5,253 nucleotides of DNA, taken from contig CAXCDZ010000053.1 of NCBI GenBank assembly GCA_963981525.1, positions 1 through 5,253 on the forward strand. Reading direction: 5' to 3'. Numbering within the stretch: the first letter of the stretch is position 1; every line of letters begins with the position of its first letter. Below the pieces are notes generated by a model. It saw nothing but the letters and a program-made list of their open reading frames with translations. It was not told the DNA's origin and did no database searches. The DNA comes from CAXCDZ01 sp963981525. GTDB lineage: Bacteria; Patescibacteriota; Microgenomatia; UBA1400; UBA12108. Positions 1 through 2,861 of the stretch are shown piece after piece. The translations under genes and the position numbers were made by a program.

Positions 1-455
1 TCACGATATTTCCAGAGAGTTTCACCAATAGTTGTCATGAGTGAGTCATCATCTAGCTCAACTACAGCGAGCGCTTGATATTTGGTGCGAGGTGAGACAA
101 CCGCCATTAAGTCCTGTCCTACTTTTCCCGAGATATACACATCAGCTGAAGGATTGTCTTTGATTTCCTTTAGAAATCTGCCAAAAACTTTGTCCATGAT
201 CTCGCCGTACATCCCGTCGTCAGAAGACAAGAGGACTAGAGCGGATTTTTTGCTCTTGATCTCCTCAACCTTAGAAAGGTCGGCGCCTACCTCGGCCGAG
301 AGCTTGGCGAGGTTGTGATAGTACTCGCGGGAAGCCAAGATGGAGTCACGGATCTTTCTCATGGTGTTAGCGGCCATTCGCTCATACACCTCAACTAAAT
401 CTCGCATGGAGAGATGGGAGTCAATGTTAGCTTGGATTTGTTTAATACTACTCAT
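1..455 (-). CDS. F1 ATPase gamma-like subunit, N-terminal 151 residues (runs off left edge)
   Basis: This is the central-stalk (gamma) subunit of an F1-type ATPase, the coiled-coil shaft that turns inside the alpha/beta ring on the cytoplasmic side. I translated it by hand. The first 52 residues align without gaps to E. coli AtpG: an N-terminal helix beginning MSSIKQIQANI, then ERMAANTMRK (residues 25-34) and ASREYY (41-46), matching AtpG EMVAASKMRK and AASRPY. The Rossmann-like middle domain starts at ALVLLSSDDGMYGE (72-85), where canonical gamma has a SxDRGLCGG motif, so it is recognisable but divergent. The C-terminal helix lies outside the window; family members are about 285-300 residues. 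The ATG overlaps the alpha-like stop as ATGA, which implies translational coupling. The alpha-then-gamma order is that of a normal atp operon. I give no atpG symbol because the complex looks non-canonical. Confidence 0.85.
   Translation of the reverse strand, partial: MSSIKQIQANIDSHLSMRDLVEVYERMAANTMRKIRDSILASREYYHNLAKLSAEVGADLSKVEEIKSKKSALVLLSSDDGMYGEIMDKVFGRFLKEIKDNPSADVYISGKVGQDLMAVVSPRTKYQALAVVELDDDSLMTTIGETLWKYR
452..455 (-). promoter_or_regulatory. ATGA stop/start overlap coupling alpha-like and gamma-like genes
   Basis: On the minus strand the four bases read ATGA: the ATG starts the gamma-like gene and the TGA ends the alpha-like gene. This layout usually means termination-reinitiation coupling, fitting equal supply of two subunits of one complex. 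Only a weak purine run (AAAAGAAAA) lies upstream, so coupling probably replaces a strong ribosome binding site. The overlap also shows that TGA is read as stop here. Confidence 0.8.
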
Positions 456-1888
456 GATATTTTCTTTTGATTTTTAATAGCTGTAACTAGACTAGAAAAA
501 TCTTTGCTATCTTTTATGACATTACTAACTTGCTTAAGAAGCTCTTTATTGTCCTGGATTTTGCTGGCTAGTTCTTCAGCTCGCATTCCATCCCATTTCC
601 CACTCCATAGGTATCCGACTAGATAGATCTGAACATCGGAGAGAATACTTACTTTACCAGTTTGTTTGAACAGCTCACGCAAACCGTGAGCGAGCCTAAT
701 ACTCTCCTTAACCTTATCTGTTAACTCCGCACCGAACCTAAGAAATCTCTTGAGCTCACCGTACTCTGTCATGATGGTGAGGATGGTCTGGCTTACCTCT
801 TTTGCTAACTTGCTCTGAGTCTGTCTGCCCACACGAGTGACGGATAAAAACACATTAACTGCAGGGCGCACCCCATCAAAGAATAGGTCTTGGTCAAAGA
901 AAAGATGTCCATCGGTCATCGACATAATGTTGGTCTCGATGTATCCGGAGATATCTCCGTCAACTGTCGAGAGAACAGGGAGGCAGGTAATACTAACTGG
1001 CTTATTCTTAACCATAAAATTACCTGCTCGCTCGAGAAGTCTGGCATGAAGATAGAAGATATCATTAGGATATGAGTCCCTCCCAGGAAAAGAGTCACCC
1101 AAAAGCTTCATCTCGCGGTACCTAACTGCATGATGAGAGAGGTCATCAAGAATAACTAGGCTGTCCTGTCCTTGGTTTTTCCAGTATTCGGCAACAGTCA
1201 TGGCAGTGAAGGGAACCATGGTAAGACGGGAGGCTGTGGATCTTGCAGGTTCAGCAATAATAATACATTTATCCCGCACTCCTGCACTTTCCAGCAGTTG
1301 CTCAATTCTCTTAATCTCGGATTTTTCTTTGCCAATTAGACCTAGTACACAGACCACCCCTAACTTGGCTTGAGCAATTACAGTTTGGAGAACAAAATGA
1401 GTCTTGCCTGTTTTTTGATCACCTAGGACTAGCTCACGCTGACCTTGTCCTAGTGGCATAACTAGATCAACTACAGTGGTGCCAGTGGATAGAAACTGAT
1501 TAATCTCAGCCCGCTTATCTATTCCCGGAGCAGTGCTTTCTAGTGGCATGTTGGCGGTGTGTTTACTAGGGTCTTTTTCTCCTCCAGAAATATATCCAAG
1601 AGCGTCAAAAGTATCACCCAGCATTCCCTCACCCACACTGATCTTGAGCATCTCACCAGTTCTGGCAACCTTTTCCCCAATTGGAACAGGAAGTTGAGAG
1701 AAAACCATTACCTCGGCAGAGTCTTTATCTAATCGGCTCACCATGCCATGCTCACCATTCTCAAAACTAACTCCCTCACCCAAAACTGCTCCTGAGAGAT
1801 CGGTAACTTGAGCAAGGGAACGGCTGGTCTTAATGACCTCACCTACTTGTCCGATTTTTTCTCTAGCATATTTGAATGAATGGATCAT
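452..1888 (-). CDS. F1 ATPase alpha-like subunit
   Basis: This is a 478-residue alpha-type subunit of an F1-like ATPase hexamer, slightly shorter than the usual 500-510. Residues 1-95 form the beta-barrel region. Then come GQGQRELVLGD (147-157), the Walker A loop GDQKTGKT (156-163), Walker B LVILDDLSHHAVRYREM (244-260), the PGRDSYPNDIFYLHARLLER block (268-287), and TRVGRQTQ (351-358) with the alpha arginine finger R352. RYREM, FYLHARLLER and GVRPAVN are alpha-type rather than beta-type. The Walker A loop has QK where canonical alpha has RQ, and the alpha-specific glutamine after strand 4 (IGQK in E. coli) is K187 (IGKEK). It is therefore probably a non-catalytic but nucleotide-binding subunit, diverged from housekeeping AtpA. 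An in-frame TAA nine bases upstream makes this ATG the first possible start. AAGAA six bases before it is a weak ribosome site. It lies 18 bases after the c-like gene. Confidence 0.92.
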   Translation of the reverse strand: MIHSFKYAREKIGQVGEVIKTSRSLAQVTDLSGAVLGEGVSFENGEHGMVSRLDKDSAEVMVFSQLPVPIGEKVARTGEMLKISVGEGMLGDTFDALGYISGGEKDPSKHTANMPLESTAPGIDKRAEINQFLSTGTTVVDLVMPLGQGQRELVLGDQKTGKTHFVLQTVIAQAKLGVVCVLGLIGKEKSEIKRIEQLLESAGVRDKCIIIAEPARSTASRLTMVPFTAMTVAEYWKNQGQDSLVILDDLSHHAVRYREMKLLGDSFPGRDSYPNDIFYLHARLLERAGNFMVKNKPVSITCLPVLSTVDGDISGYIETNIMSMTDGHLFFDQDLFFDGVRPAVNVFLSVTRVGRQTQSKLAKEVSQTILTIMTEYGELKRFLRFGAELTDKVKESIRLAHGLRELFKQTGKVSILSDVQIYLVGYLWSGKWDGMRAEELASKIQDNKELLKQVSNVIKDSKDFSSLVTAIKNQKKIS

Positions 1889-1906
1889 AGTTATTTCTTA
1901 ATATAC

Positions 1907-2686
1907 TTAGAGTGCGAGGGTCAGATAGGCCACTGCCACTCCCACTAGAATAATTCCAACGGTTAATAAGACATTAAACATCACGGAAAGTTGAATAGCT
2001 TTGGAAGCCAGTGGATTACGACCCACGGCCTCTACTCCTGATTTAGCCAGCTTACCAAAGTGAGTCAGGCCAAAGCCAACCGAGAGAATGAGGATGATCC
2101 CGGCCACCACGTAGCGAAGAGCTGAGAGTGGAGTCATAAAGGCAGACTCCATGCCTTGCTTGATGAGCTCAAAAAGATTGTCTGATGCACTGGTAGAGAG
2201 GATGGCTGGTTTGATGCCAATAGAAACAGGGATCAGCTTGGTGTCTTCTGGATTTTCTGGTTGCCAATCCTGAGTTACTGTGCCAAGAACGTATCCTGAC
2301 TTGAGTGCTTTGACAGCTACACCAGCTTCAAGTGAGCTAGTGACAAAGTCACCTGCCACCACACCACCATTAACTCCAGAAACCCTGACATATGCCTTGC
2401 CACCATCCACAATTGGGACAGTGCCTGTTGCTGGAGTCTCGGTCTGGAAAGAAACTGCTGGAGTACTAGATACCACACCAACCATATTGGCATCATATCC
2501 TCGGGTACAGGGTACATTCCCAGTCTCTGTGGCACAGATTACTGTTCCATCACTCGTCTCACCACTAGCTACTATGTACCGGGCAATGCCTGATGAGGTA
2601 TCAATAGCACGCACACGACTTACCTGTCCACTCATGAGGGCAGGTACTATCAAGAGGGATAGTATTATTAGCTTGAGTTTACTCAT
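1907..2686 (-). CDS. Secreted/membrane protein: extracytoplasmic domain fused to ATP synthase c-like hairpin
   Basis: This 259-residue protein is probably the membrane-ring (c-like) component of the F1-like ATPase coded behind it. Residues 1-27 are a signal peptide (MSKLKLII, a hydrophobic run, then VRA). Residues 28-165 are an extracytoplasmic, glycine/valine-rich domain with IARYIVASGE, YDANMVGVVSSTPAV and AGDFVTSSLEAGVAVKA. Residues 183-259 are a 77-residue two-helix hairpin, the size of a whole c subunit: helix 1 about 188-209, a loop with GKLAKSGVEAVGRNP (211-225), helix 2 about 231-258. The loop matches the c-subunit polar loop (A-x-R-N-P), and the topology (outside, in, outside) is that of subunit c. 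However, the essential Asp/Glu of helix 2 falls on V243, and neither helix has any acidic residue. An in-frame TAA nine bases upstream fixes this ATG as the earliest start. No Shine-Dalgarno site is visible. The hairpin call is fairly sure; its function is not. Confidence 0.8.
   Translation of the reverse strand: MSKLKLIILSLLIVPALMSGQVSRVRAIDTSSGIARYIVASGETSDGTVICATETGNVPCTRGYDANMVGVVSSTPAVSFQTETPATGTVPIVDGGKAYVRVSGVNGGVVAGDFVTSSLEAGVAVKALKSGYVLGTVTQDWQPENPEDTKLIPVSIGIKPAILSTSASDNLFELIKQGMESAFMTPLSALRYVVAGIILILSVGFGLTHFGKLAKSGVEAVGRNPLASKAIQLSVMFNVLLTVGIILVGVAVAYLTLAL
1910..2140 (-). other. c-subunit-like two-helix hairpin domain lacking the ion-binding carboxylate
   Basis: Residues 183-259 of the c-like protein. 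Setting R223-N224-P225 against the conserved R-N/Q-P of bacterial c subunits and counting into helix 2, the position of the essential carboxylate (E. coli D61, Na+-type E65) is V243. The only polar residues nearby in helix 2 are N238 and T242. The basic cytoplasmic loop (K212, K215, R223, K229) is kept, which is the surface that meets gamma in normal enzymes. Ring assembly and gamma contact may therefore survive while proton or sodium binding is lost. The alignment was made by eye. Confidence 0.7.
2192..2605 (-). other. Extracytoplasmic domain of the c-like protein, resembling a fibre-protein module
   Basis: Residues 28-165. The pattern IARYI, a short acidic turn, GTVI, then YDANMVGVVSSTPAV, GTVPIVDGGKAYVRVSG, GDFVTSSLEAGVAVKA and GYVLGTVTQDW resembles a C-terminal module I know from bacterial S74/tail-fibre-like proteins, especially in CPR genomes. 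There it typically reads roughly AEYY...GDVV...VIGVVS..P, P-V-A-L-x-G-R-V-P-V-K-V and GDYLTSSS.PGVAMKA. It may be related to the Peptidase_G2-type chaperone domains. The recognition is from memory and needs a profile search. Two cysteines (C51, C60), the only ones in the protein, could form a disulfide outside the membrane. Confidence 0.5.
2606..2686 (-). other. Signal peptide of the c-like protein
   Basis: Residues 1-27: basic start (K3, K5), hydrophobic core LIILSLLIVPALM, polar end GQVSRVRA. Cleavage after VRA (residue 27) fits a type I signal peptidase site, though S-x-V-R-A is not ideal. A cleaved signal would put the next domain outside and give the two C-terminal helices the same orientation as ATP synthase subunit c. 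Confidence 0.65.
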
Positions 2687-2792
2687 CTGTATATATTAGT
2701 CAGTATAGATATTAATTGAGTAACCCGCAACACTAAGGATCTCGAAATTATGCTATTCTTAATTAAGGCAATTACTTGTCTAGATTTTGTGT
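2687..2792. promoter_or_regulatory. Divergent intergenic region between ATPase-like operon and fibre gene
   Basis: All control signals for both divergent transcripts' starts should lie in these 106 bases. Besides the minus-strand promoter candidate there is a perfect ten-base palindrome, CTTAATTAAG (2758-2767), and poor plus-strand -10 candidates (TATGCT at 2749, TAGATT at 2781) without good -35 partners. No Shine-Dalgarno sequence precedes either start codon. No terminator hairpin is seen. Head-to-head starts would allow shared regulation, but that is inference. Confidence 0.4.
2702..2730 (-). promoter_or_regulatory. Candidate promoter of the c-like/alpha/gamma operon
   Basis: On the minus strand TTGCGG (2730-2725) is followed by 17 bases and TATACT (2707-2702). 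The -10 box has five of six consensus bases, the -35 box only three, and the spacing is ideal. Transcription would begin about 2695, leaving a leader of about nine bases before the ATG at 2686 and no room for a Shine-Dalgarno site, so the message may be almost leaderless. It was found by eye in an AT-rich spacer, where such matches arise by chance. Confidence 0.35.
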
Positions 2793-2861
2793 ATGAAAAA
2801 ACTACTGCTAATCATTGCTAACATCCTCATCATCCCGCCTGTAGCGATGTACTCCTACTAT
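2793..2861 (+). other. N-terminal signal peptide or membrane anchor of the fibre protein
   Basis: Residues 1-23 have two lysines followed by a hydrophobic stretch LLLIIANILIIPPVAM. No convincing A-x-A cleavage site follows (YSYYTFSPAKQAQ), so the segment could remain as an N-terminal anchor. It argues for a cellular surface protein rather than a phage tail fibre, since tail fibres are not exported this way. Confidence 0.65.

Noticed and set aside
82..318. 78-codon plus-strand frame opposite the gamma-like gene
   Set aside because: The minus strand here encodes a clear gamma subunit; the plus frame has no motif and no ribosome site.
1907..1909. Terminator or regulatory hairpin between c-like and alpha-like genes
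   Set aside because: The 18-base gap has no inverted repeat or T-run; the genes look co-transcribed.
452..2686. Ordinary housekeeping ATP synthase operon
   Set aside because: The c-like protein is three times too long, has a signal peptide and exposed domain, lacks the carboxylate, and b and delta are missing from their usual place.
2280..2699. 139-codon plus-strand open frame opposite the c-like gene
   Set aside because: It lies wholly antisense to a gene with a signal peptide and recognisable domain, has low-complexity Ser/Thr/Pro content typical of a shadow frame, and shows no domain of its own.
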